In this document: positions 54,901-64,000 of the stretch, in pieces
Numbering within the stretch: the stretch's first letter is position 1
How the letters are laid out: every line of letters begins with the position of its first letter
Source: Sympetrum striolatum
Lineage: Eukaryota > Arthropoda > Insecta > Odonata > Libellulidae
Length of the DNA: 64,000 nucleotides
NCBI GenBank assembly: GCA_947579665.1
Contig: OX388343.1
Coordinates: 87,338,254-87,402,253, forward strand
Direction: 5' to 3'
Program-made: the position numbers and the translations under genes
The notes under the pieces: model-generated
Seen by the model: only the letters and a program-made list of their open reading frames with translations
Database searches by the model: none
What the model was told of the DNA's origin: nothing

Positions 54901-57900
54901 AAAGTTTGGTATAGTTTAAGCTAAAAAAACCTCATAGATTATTAAAAGCAGTTCTTCCTCTTTTTTTGGAATCAAAACACTTAAATGCACAGTTTAATCT
55001 TGGAAAATGAGTTAATCTTGAATCTACTCAATCACTGATGCACTTATGGACAATTTGTTAAAACGAAGTTCAATTAAAAGAAAGAAGAGTGAATTATAAT
55101 AGTTACAGAGATCCCTAAGAAGATAATTTTCAGTATTTAGTATAATAAAACCATTTGGATTTATGCTTTTTGTCCATTCTCGACATGAATGCTTCTGGAA
55201 AGTGTAAAAGTAGTATGATGTACACCTTAATACTGAAGACTCAAACTTTTTAACTGGTGCACACAAAAGATAAAGAGGAATATATGCAAAGCATATTTAA
55301 TCCATCACAACAGAACTTAAGTCAACCCAGAAAAAACCCCAAAAAGTTAGTTGGAATAACAAAAATTATTATTGGGAAAGATCAATATTGCAATTAAAAT
55401 ATTGTAATTACCTAATTAGATATTACATAGCACGTAGCAGCATTTTTGTCCATAAAATTAGTTAGATTATGCTTTTTCTAGCAAGACAATGGTGAAGAAG
55501 TTGTAATGCGATACAATATATGCAATTAATTTGAACTGAAATAACAATCCCAGTAGGATCACAGTGAGCTAAGAAATGCCAGATTGACCAGAAGCTCCTA
55601 AATGAAATACTCAATGTACAAGAGATGTATTCAAGAAGAAACGTAAATTTCACTCTTGCCAAAATAAATTTGCTACATAAATATAATGTATGGAAAACTA
55701 ACCTTCGGTCACGGCCATAACGACGACTAGGAGACTGCTTTCTTCCACGCCTCTCATCATCCCCCCCTCCTCTCCAGCCAGCCCTCCCATGCTCCCTTTC
55801 CCGTTCTCTCTCACGCTCACGTCCTCGAGATCTGTGAGAAGAGCTAGAATGCTCCCAAGAACGAGATCTGGATCTTCGAATGGGGGGAGAGAGAGGCGAA
55901 CGATGCCTCATTCTTCCTCCACTGCGACCACCAACCTTTTCATCTTTCTCCTACGGAACAAAAGGAGAAGTGGTTCATAGATTGCCAGCATAAGATTTAA
56001 GTGAGACAAAACACAAGCCTCAAAAACATTTCATGAGCCCTAAAATTTTAATTTCATAGTATTCTTATAAGCGCTTTAACAGCTGTGGTCCATTCACGTG
56101 TGGACTTCAACCAGGAATTGAATCTGGGAATAAGATTGTACTACTTTCACTGCAGCCAAATGACCGTCTTGACCCACTTGACCATCCAGGAGTCTTATTT
56201 CTAATATCCTACGTAAATCTAAGCATAATACCAAATTTCACAGAGCACTCTACATAATACCAATACAATATCCATTATCATATTATACTACAACACTTTA
56301 TTCCACTGACTTGTGCTCTACTCTAATAAAAAACATGTAGGGAATAATTGCATAAACAAGCATTTTTTATTGTTTAGCTACTCTAAGTTTTTTCTCTTAT
56401 CTTTCCAAGTCTGACCCAAAGATACACTTCCTCCAGAAGAATTATACAATACATTTTACATATTTCATATACTTATTGAACACAATAATTTGTGAAAACC
56501 CATATCAGATTGTCATCTCAAACAAATCAAGGCTTCTATACAGGTTAACAAAGCAAAACTCAATCATGGTATAAAAAACTACCACAATGAAAATCAAGCC
56601 AGTATTTAGCAAAATTAGGTAAAATGTTACTATTATTCATTGGCCAAGAGTTAATAAGAGCTTACCGACTCAGATTTGCGGTGTGACCTCACAATTCCTG
56701 GCTCCACTGGCTCCTTCTTGACTGAAGGGACCCCAGCAACAGTCGGAGGAAGTACTCTAGACATATTACCAGAGGTTGAGGTGGGTAGGATGAGAGGCAT
56801 GGTTAAAACCTGGCTAGTTGCAGGTGCACATGGCGGTATTGCTGACAGTTGTGCAGGAGCTGTAACTGGCTCGGATTTCGGCAATATCTTGTGATCCAAA
56901 TAGGACTGCGTTTCCAATGTCTTGAAGAGCAGTTCCACAAACATTAAGGTTTCTGCAAGATAAAATTCATAAATTACATTATTTCTGTTTAAAAAATTAG
57001 TTGAAAGTAACTTAAGTTTTCCAATTCGAGTTGTAGACACTTGGAACTAATTAAAAACCAAGTTCTTCTATATTTTTCAGCTTCTCTTATTGTAAAAATA
57101 ATATCACCTAATTCTCTCGATAGGCACATATTTTAATAATAGCTATGCATCTTTCTATACCCATTTCCTTTTCCTTGATTTGAATTAAATATTGATTGTG
57201 ACTTAAATGATTACATAAGTCTGCTAAAATAATGACAGTTACACAGCAAATACAACAGGGGGTAAAATTTACACATTTTCCCCTCTAATTATTCTAGCAA
57301 TGCTATTAAAGAAATAATCTATCAAGTAAATTTAAGAGATCCTGATATAAATTAAGTCAAGTAAATGGCAAGAAAAAATCTACAGATTGATAAATGAATC
57401 TTCTATAAACATCATTGAAGCCAGTAAGATAATTGGGCTAAAACAATGCACTTGAGTTATGTAAGAATTACATTTTCTCAGCATTTATTTTACCTAAAGC
57501 TCTCTACTAAAAGCTGATGAACATGGAAATTATTTGAAATGGTTGAACCAATGGCCAGCAAGCATATTGCAGGTAACACATGTCCCCGAAAGTTTAACAT
57601 TAACAGACACCTTCAGTTAATTTAGAGTTAAATAAAACAAAATACATTGATCTATCATTATGTAACTTTAACTGAAGGAGTATTTGTTTATATAATTAAA
57701 AATATAGGATTAAAGTTGAGGAGATGAAGATGATTTCACACTTTTTTTATGCCCATTCCGACTTAACTCCATATATGCACCATAGAAATTTCTAAAACTT
57801 AAGATCATAATTGGAAGGATTATATTCTGTATAAATATGAACATCCATGATATATGGTCCTTGTCTTGGAAATGCAATTTGTATTCCACAAAATTGCTGT

Positions 57901-59452
57901 ATCCTCAATAGCAATTACCACTTCAAGAGGCAAGTCAGAAGAATATTCTACAACTTTAACTCTTACAATACTTCTCCAACATCCAGTAAATCCTAATTTT
58001 AGTATTACCAACAATACGTATTAAAAATACATAATACAAAAACCATGAGTTATAAGGATTCAAAAAAGTGACTTTTACCAATTAATTCACTTTATATAGA
58101 GATAAGACTATGATAAGATAAAGTTACAACTTAAATGTACTTCCTTTATCTACAATGTTTATTTAAACTAAGACACAGAAGCAGTGGTCATAAATTTAAA
58201 TAATATGTACAGCAAAACCCCACCAGTTTTTGTTCACCTTCAATTACAATAAACATAATTGAAATAAGGCACTGAATATTTGAAAGCTTTTTCACACATG
58301 ACTTTGAAGAGGCTTATAATTAGAAGACCACTACAAATACATATACATTTTGTAAAGATCTAAAGGTAACTTTTGACCTGTAATCAAGACACAACAAAGA
58401 AAATAAAAAACCTACTATGAATTAGGATAATACTTCTCAAATAATTAAAATTCTTTTGATTGACGATGTCCTAATTAAGGGAAATTAAAATCTTCATTAA
58501 AGTAAGAATAAATAGCGCTCATTATGACTGATTCAAAGATAATCACGATTCACAACAATAAAGCATTAATGAAATCACATTGCTCTATGTTTTTTACTAT
58601 AATTAGGTAAGATGTACTTACAAAGATTAAGTGCATAGTTAAATCCTAGTCCTAAAACTATCAAGATTAATCAAAGGCCAATTAGGTTGTTGAAAATTTG
58701 CAGTTAATACAGAAAGGAGATTTGTTTACTAGAAGGCAAAGATACAAGGAAGGGCACTGACCCTTGAAAAAAACCAAACAAAAAGGAAAATCTTAGTATC
58801 TTAAAATACATATACATGAGCATTATAAGTATTTTTCCGGGCGTATTAATAAAAATTTACATTATAATTAGTTATTCCCATGTTTAATACCAAATATGCT
58901 CTATGCTTAGAATTAATGAGCACGACGTTTCCAAACTTCTGTATATGGATGTGCGTGTGTATATTTATATTTGTGTGATATATCAATCTATAGTTTATTG
59001 CACTATATTAAGAAACGGTTATATCCATAGCTAAAACGAAAGTATTAGCTAATATGTTTAATGTTGACTAAACATAATGGTCCAAATTTTTAATAAGAAA
59101 AGAGGCATTATCATTACCTTGTTGAAGAAATACATCTAACTGGTCAATCATGCTCTCCCGAAGGTCTGTGATAGGTTTATCTTTCTTCACTAACGCAAAC
59201 ACATATTTTGCCAATGCGGCAGGATCTGCATCGCATCTACGAATAAAAAAGTAACTCTTTATTAACCTTCTAAAGCAAGAGAGATACAAAATATAGTGGA
59301 AAGATAGTTTATCTATCATTTGAAATAAGAAAAAGGATCCATTCCATTTCTACATCGAGAATAGAAATTTTAAGAATGCAATGGCCTACTTACAGAGGTT
59401 CCAATATTGTTGTCAGCCATGATTTAAATGCTTCTGGGTTCTCTATGATCAT
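27970..59452 (-). CDS. RBM26: RNA-binding protein 26/27 (swm-type), PWI-like, CCCH zinc finger and two RRMs
   Basis: This is a nuclear RNA-binding protein. Human RBM26/27 associate with the nuclear poly(A)-tail exosome targeting machinery, and the fly orthologue is swm. Exons in order: 59394-59452, 59118-59236, 56666-56952, 55703-55950, 54378-54631, 53309-53647, 52286-52642, 46086-46160, 45454-45716, 44071-44265, 43124-43264, 39708-39884, 36070-36183, 35418-35498, 33932-34237, 32879-33132, 32611-32755, 30977-31270, 27970-28047. They join in frame to 1,261 residues. Domains: PWI-like N-terminus MIIENPEAFKSWL (1-90), RS-rich region (about 155-322), zinc finger with C-x8-C-x5-C-x3-H spacing in RRCRDFDEKGYCMRGDLC (about 430-455), proline tracts, RRM1 (about 703-776, ELKKVP...NNRFIKVFW), coiled coil (about 880-1060), RRM2 (about 1113-1190), acidic tail ending EDRSWRR as in human RBM26. 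One acceptor (39885-39886) is AAG rather than CAG/TAG. Confidence 0.97.
28399..28600 (+). mobile_element. tRNA-derived SINE
   Basis: A tRNA-like head starts at about 28399 with the A-box-like GGCCGAGTGGTTAGTG. About 40 bp later comes the B-box-like GGTTTGAATCCCGG (pol III consensus GGTTCGANTCC). It continues into a non-tRNA body. There is no tRNA fold with a proper acceptor stem, so this is a SINE rather than a tRNA gene. The 3' boundary is approximate. It lies in the last intron of RBM26, antisense to it. Confidence 0.75.
28601..30976 (-). other. RBM26 last intron, remainder
   Basis: Apart from the SINE and the CT run, this is AT-rich intron sequence in which no conserved open frame, RNA gene or repeat family was recognised. 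Confidence 0.5.
30377..30399. repeat. CT-dinucleotide microsatellite
   Basis: A run of CT units followed by TCCC-type pyrimidines lies in the RBM26 intron between exons 27970-28047 and 30977-31270. Confidence 0.8.
37766..38071. mobile_element. Non-autonomous hAT element (MITE), 306 bp
   Basis: The left end is CAGGGTTTCCCAAAC and the right end reads as CAGCGTTTCCCAAAC on the opposite strand (14 of 15 match). It is flanked by an exact 8-bp direct repeat, CCCTAATG, at 37758-37765 and 38072-38079. CAG-starting TIRs with an 8-bp duplication are the hAT signature. The interior is AT-rich and non-coding. It lies in an RBM26 intron. Confidence 0.9.
39015..39065. repeat. Short tandem duplication
   Basis: AGTCAACTAGTTGAATTAGA occurs twice in direct tandem in an RBM26 intron. 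Confidence 0.7.
39885..43123 (-). other. Large RBM26 intron without recognised content
   Basis: This is 3.2 kb of AT-rich, CpG-poor intron. No repeats, hairpins or conserved open frames were recognised. The polypyrimidine tract CTCTCCCTCTCCC (minus strand) precedes the acceptor of the exon ending at 39884. Confidence 0.5.
46745..47545. mobile_element. Long foldback element, about 800 bp
   Basis: Two arms of about 350 bp (roughly 46745-47099 and 47191-47545) are inverted imperfect copies around a roughly 90-bp centre. Matching blocks include GTGAGGTTTTTTAAAGGTCC at the left outer end with its complement at 47500-47522, GAGCTCCGAGCTGATA, and CTATAGAAATTACC. The outer ends grade into the flank, so no clear target duplication is visible. 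The 143-codon plus-strand frame at 47117-47548 runs through one arm and resembles nothing known. The class is unassigned. Confidence 0.8.
48250..48414. repeat. Dispersed insect repeat fragment, interrupted by a hAT insertion
   Basis: The text GATCTACATCTACATTAATA, then CTGCCTTTCGGCATGTGGCAGG, resembles a repeat end that I recall as common in insect genomes (a reverse-oriented terminus of a non-LTR element; the assignment is from memory). Its continuation after the hAT at 51850 onward is not clearly part of the same repeat. Confidence 0.45.
49880..50245 (+). repeat. Probable retroposon 3' tail (RTE-like or SINE)
   Basis: The segment ends in GACAGACGGACAGACACGAT followed by TATATATATAGGAT. This type of terminus recurs at 3' ends of RTE-type LINEs and related SINEs in arthropods. 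No reverse transcriptase frame is readable, and boundaries are approximate. Confidence 0.4.
50771..50811 (-). mobile_element. Second hAT terminus, orphan
   Basis: Read on the minus strand from 50811, the sequence begins CAGCGTTTCCCAACCGGTTG and continues GTCGCGGAACGG. This is a typical hAT terminal inverted repeat, close to the one at 37766-38071. The partner end was not found, so the element is either truncated or its other end has decayed. Confidence 0.5.
51028..51311. mobile_element. Penelope-like / retrozyme-type inverted-repeat insertion
   Basis: Two arms of about 120 bp (51028-51149 and 51150-51271) are near-perfect inverted copies. They are followed by a short unpaired tail, and a 13-bp direct repeat TTAACTTTAGATT flanks the whole at 51015-51027 and 51312-51324. 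Variable-length target duplications and inverted pseudo-LTRs fit Penelope-like elements. A hammerhead-like core (CTGAAGAT, 5-bp stem, GAAAC, CCC/GGG stem, GTC) lies at 51172-51205. There is no coding sequence. The class assignment is an inference. Confidence 0.6.
51341..51780 (+). pseudogene. Decayed non-LTR retrotransposon, C-terminal end of reverse transcriptase
   Basis: Conceptual translation over two frames gives KKLGFVKIIV, CYLALVRPHLEYAC and then, after a frameshift near 51500-51525, KVQRKAIRFVKNCYDKTASV and WELIEDRRQIQRINLLNE. These are hallmarks of the region after the RT palm in CR1/Jockey-group LINEs of arthropods. Frameshifts and stops show it is dead. It sits inside the hAT element. 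Confidence 0.85.
56050..56195 (-). mobile_element. tRNA-derived SINE, minus strand
   Basis: On the minus strand an A-box-like TGGTCAAGTGGGTC (complement of 56171-56184) is followed by a B-box-like GATTCAATTCC (complement of 56114-56124) at tRNA-like spacing. No acceptor stem is formed. The 3' boundary is approximate. It lies in an RBM26 intron, on the same strand as the gene. Confidence 0.6.
56953..59117 (-). other. RBM26 second intron, no recognised content
   Basis: This is 2.2 kb of AT-rich intron with no conserved open frame, RNA gene or repeat that I could identify. Confidence 0.5.
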
Positions 59453-61555
59453 TTTGATGGATCATACGCTGCACCCAAAACTGTTAATTGAATGATAGTC
59501 ACAACGGTTGAACGCGTAGAAGCGGTATTATTGCGTTCAAGCATGCATAGTTCGCTACCTTAATGCTCAACCACAATCGCTATAAAAGTACTGTTAAAGC
59601 GATAAACAGTACGAAATGATAAAAAGTTTTTAAAAAAGATACTTTTATTTCTATTATCTGGAGTTCAATCTATATTTATCTTCGTAGAACTATATTTTCC
59701 GAATATACTAAATGAACACCCCCGCAGGATAGCTGATGTTCCACGCTTCTCTCCGTTGACGAACGGCGCTGCACATCGAGATCGAGATGAATAAACAAAT
59801 TATCCAACGCACTAAACCGATGGCGGCTTGTATAAAAGAGAAAAATCTGTTTCTAGACTTACGTAGTGAAGGTATATTGTATCATACTTTATTGATTGAT
59901 AAACACAAGATAGAGCTAATCAAAAATATCACGCAATAGAAACCCGATTTGGCCTATCCTGGGGGCGAACTTTCTCGAACTCATACACAACAACATTTTA
60001 ATAATTTTTAAGTAAAAAAATATATCCTGAGGTTGCCTTTTTATAATGATCATTTGAATTTGCTGATTGAAAAGAAAGTCTCATTTACATTTTATAATGT
60101 TATAAGACAATGGGTCCTTCTTCAGATTATAATAGATACATAAATATAATAGATAAGGCATGGACGGTTATGACGTGAACACGACGAAAAATTATACATA
60201 AATATTTAATCTAATATAAATAGTAATCGATAAAAAATCTATAGTATTATATATATATATTTATTCCATATGTGGATCTCTTGTATTTTTTACGTAGAAA
60301 TATATCGAAGCAGGCGGAATTCTTTATTTGAAATGATATTTCTTAAACCTGCTTATTTCAATTATAATTTATGACGAAGTCATTTTCCTCGCCACTTTTT
60401 CATTTGTAATAGCGTATGAATCAATTACTTACTTTACGGATTAATATGATTCATTTTGCATTACCTTTAATATATATACGTATTCACTGCAGTGAACCGA
60501 ACAGAGATGCAATAATTTTGCAAAGGATTATTTATCTGGGGCCATATTCTGTATCTCCGGGATAGATTCCTTACAGGGAGGGAAATGGGGGAGTCTAAAA
60601 TTATAAGCGGCCTTTAAAAATAAAAAATATCTTCTATTTACATCTCTGTATGGCTAAGTAGGAGGTCTCCAACCAGCCAAATCCAAATAAGTCATCGTTT
60701 TCGAGTTTTCTACTTAGCGTTTACCTATGCAGCGGAAATGCGGATTTTAAACGACCGAAGTTTTTTCTACGGGTTATAATTTACTTGAATCTCTGAATTA
60801 ATTCGCAAATTTTCATAGCTTCCCGCACGTCTAATTAGAATCAGCTATGTTTCCGTCTGAAACCTCAGTTCTGCGACTTCTAATAAGAAAAATTCCTATA
60901 TTTATGAAAGTTATGCAGAGGGGATAGGGCCATTCCATTAAAGTTTCTACCCCTCAATTATTGAGAGTTTGGGATTGAAATATAATTTCATATTTTTCCA
61001 AACTGTTCTACGCACTTTTACGGCCAATTTTTGATTTTTCTAACTATGATGATGACACAAAGGCTATTTCGTTTACAGAATGATCGTGATTTATAAACAA
61101 CATGCCATTAGTTCGCGAAAATGAATTCCTGCTACAATAAAAACGAAAGTAAAATTAGTACGACCCTTAGTAGGTAAACAGCTGAACCTGATTCGTTCCA
61201 TTCTTAATTGGGTATCTTATGATAGTTACGATAAGTACTTTCCTCTGCTGCAATGCGCGTACCGTGTTTGTTGTGTATTTCAGACAGCTCCAAGAAGAAG
61301 TTCGTCTACAGCCTCCACAGCAGTCTACAGGATGCCTTCCATATGATGCATGGTAGGATTTTACATGCTTGTTGCCGCTTAAACTGGAAATCATAACAAT
61401 GGCACGTCCACTTTTTCGCCTCTTAAATGCGAAGAAATATGTTTTATACAGGAATATGGGTATTACACCTCTTTTTACTAAGGTGATTCTTAGTTTTAGA
61501 TAAAATGATAGCTCCTTATCTGTGAATTTAAGAGTTTCAAGTGCTAAAATCATTC
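59453..61555. other. Divergent intergenic region between RBM26 and HINT
   Basis: It carries the RBM26 promoter (near 59453-59820, with CpGs retained) and presumably the HINT promoter and its unresolved first exon. An upstream ATG at 59465 (minus) precedes the RBM26 start out of frame. A possible plus-strand exon lies at 61284-61352. A TA-dinucleotide run occurs near 60247-60260. No confirmed gene is seen. Confidence 0.5.
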
Positions 61556-61579
61556 ATGTTTATTGTGATGGAATTATAG

Positions 61580-62378
<799 letters not shown>

Positions 62379-62887
62379 ATATCATCATTCTAACAATCAA
62401 ATATAATATTATGCAAACTCTATAGAAACTCATTGGCTAATGCAGGATAACAATAAAGGAATCATAGAAAGCAAGCAATATTTTTATTTAACATAACTGT
62501 GTTTGCATACAATCTTTGATTCATAACAGTTGCGTGGATAACCTGAGTTTCAGCAAGGAAGACAAAAAGCTAGGTCATATCTTTTACAGGTGTAAATTCC
62601 AATTAAAGCCATTTATGAACATAAAAGGCACAGAATATAAGCTATAGAAAAGCATTCGAACATACATTATAAAAGAATTAAAAATTGAATAGTAATTAAT
62701 TTACAAAATGAAGGTGCAAGGGGTCTTAAAGATAGATACCACATTTGGCAATATAATAATTATACAAAAGATTGACTCCACATGCACAGCACCATGGCAC
62801 CAAATTTATAATAAATGCCTGTACAAAAGAGATTCATAAAAAACCTAATAAATTTATCACAAGAGATTGAAAGTCCAAATTTCAGCA
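62379..62887. other. Tail-to-tail 3' untranslated regions of HINT and Wee1
   Basis: HINT (plus) has AATAAA at 62452-62457. Wee1 (minus) has TTTATT, its AATAAA, at 62483-62488, about 400 bp after its stop. Normal cleavage distances would make the two transcripts meet or overlap by a few bases. No other feature is seen. Confidence 0.6.
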
Positions 62888-63232
62888 TCAGAAACTTGTA
62901 GTGCTATGACTCCTATTCACTTTCTTTCCAATTACTCGGGAAGATTTTCCTTGCATACTGGAATTAAGGCTAGAAGTGGACGATGGAATGCATGTTGAAG
63001 GGGATGGGTTGATGGCTGGAGAGCCATCTTGGATTATCACATTTGGAGATAGACTTTTTATACATTTAGCTGCTTCCTGAAGTTGCCTCCAGAGGATTTC
63101 ATTCTTGAGTCGTTCGGCATTCAGCTCTCTCCTTAACTGAGCCTTCGTCTTGTTACCAGTTGGACAAAGTAACCCATGAGTAAGAAGCTGGGCAGCAGTT
63201 GGCCTTGCATCTGGGTCTGGATGGATCATTTG
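62888..63232 (-). CDS. wee1: Wee1-like protein kinase, last coding exon (partial gene)
   Basis: Wee1 phosphorylates CDK1 on the inhibitory tyrosine to hold cells out of mitosis. This exon codes 114 residues and a stop, with acceptor TTTTAG|CAA at 63233-63235. It begins with kinase subdomain XI (QMIHPDPDARPTAAQLL), followed by the Wee1-specific tail QLRRELNAERLKNEIL and the C-terminal SRVIGKKVNRSHSTTSF. That ending parallels the vertebrate Wee1 terminus (LIGKKMNRS) and separates it from Myt1. The rest of the kinase lies beyond the right edge. Confidence 0.92.
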   Translation of the reverse strand, partial: QMIHPDPDARPTAAQLLTHGLLCPTGNKTKAQLRRELNAERLKNEILWRQLQEAAKCIKSLSPNVIIQDGSPAINPSPSTCIPSSTSSLNSSMQGKSSRVIGKKVNRSHSTTSF

Positions 63233-64000
63233 CTAAAATAAACAATGTTTTGCAATCACATAAGTCAAACATTAAAAGGAAATCAAAGTATTCATGTGTT
63301 TTACATATCTCAGAATTTATTTTACAGAGGGTGTCTTGGTAATATGAAGTTTGAATTGGTGTTAACCAAGCAACACTAATCCTAGTAATCTAACCTAATC
63401 CTAGAATTATGCTATCATATAGGCTAGAGCTTTTTAAATTCTGTAACTAATGTTTTTACAGCTGTACAGTTAAGAAAATTGAACAACTGCTACTGCCAAA
63501 AACTACTGTAGAATGGGGTGACTTCGGCCACACTGCTCCACAAATTGTAAATTTATAGTACAAAATCTAAAATTTTTGGCTATTGTGGCTGTTTTTATCT
63601 GTGCTTTAGAACATTGTCTGGACATATTGCCAGTAAATCCGTCTTGCTCCTTGCAACATTGACAGTACAATTTTCATGGGAGCTAAATTGAAAATCGTGC
63701 ATTCTCGAGACAAGTATACAAAACCTCAGTTGGGTAACTTCTATGTTAAAGTCAAGTGAGAGAAAATGATCTTATAATTTCATTAGTTCGGTCATAACCA
63801 CAATATAAAAATAGTAAACATATTTGACTTAAGATCTGGTTATTATGGCCACCTATGAAAAAAATCGCAATATTGTGGGGTGACTTAGGCCATGTCTAGG
63901 AACAACCAGGAAGTCAGTGTTAGGCGTTTGTATCAAACGTAAGATGAAAATAGCTTAATAAAAGTGTTATATGAAGTCCATAGTCGAAAAATAACAATTA
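63233..64000 (-). other. Wee1 intron sequence to the window edge
   Basis: No exon was recognised. A 17-bp motif, TGGGGTGACTTCGGCCA, at 63514-63530 recurs with one change (TGGGGTGACTTAGGCCA) at 63876-63892 in the same orientation, suggesting an unidentified repeat. Confidence 0.5.

Noticed and set aside
59812..59863. MAACIKEKNLFLDLRSE as first exon of HINT
   Set aside because: It ends in phase 1, while the HINT acceptor at 61580 needs phase 0. Joining them gives an immediate frame break.
62888..63232. Myt1 (PKMYT1) as identity of the right-edge kinase
   Set aside because: The ELNAERLKNEIL coiled tail and SRVIGKKVNRS ending are Wee1 features that Myt1 lacks.

Overview
This window is nuclear DNA from an insect (most likely hemimetabolous or palaeopteran; species not identified). 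It is AT-rich, its genes are split by GT-AG introns, its proteins match conserved animal families, and it carries Tc1/mariner, hAT, LINE, Penelope-like and tRNA-derived SINE sequences. Gene bodies are strongly CpG-depleted, while the DNA around gene starts keeps its CpGs. That pattern is typical of arthropods with gene-body methylation.

Layout, left to right. (1) Minus strand, about 1-15,524: the 5' half of acetyl-CoA carboxylase (ACC), from two alternative first exons through the whole biotin carboxylase domain to just before the biotin attachment site. The rest lies off the left edge. (2) Minus, 16,402-21,803: complete PSMD13/Rpn9, a proteasome lid subunit. (3) Plus, 21,978-26,571: complete SLC10A7, head-to-head with PSMD13 with only 174 bp between start codons. 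(4) Minus, 27,970-59,452: complete RBM26/27 (Drosophila swm type), 19 coding exons and 1,261 residues. It holds a PWI-like N-terminus, SR-rich region, CCCH zinc finger and two RRMs. (5) Plus, about 61,580-62,378: a HINT-family histidine triad hydrolase whose extreme N-terminus is unresolved. (6) Minus, 62,888-63,232 and beyond the right edge: last exon of Wee1 kinase. Every exon chain was joined by hand at splice sites and stays in frame throughout.

The genes do not form a functional pathway. They are conserved housekeeping genes: lipid synthesis, protein degradation, membrane transport, RNA processing, nucleotide hydrolysis and mitotic entry. The accessory content sits in introns. The richest site is the 6.1-kb RBM26 intron at 46,161-52,285. 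It holds a long foldback element and a 3.4-kb hAT element with an exact 8-bp target duplication. Inside that hAT are a Penelope-like inverted-repeat insertion (13-bp target duplication, hammerhead-like motif) and a decayed LINE reverse transcriptase tail. No clearly new multi-gene system was found. The most interesting leads are the ACC first-exon choice, which changes the predicted AMPK site, and the nested ribozyme-like and foldback elements.
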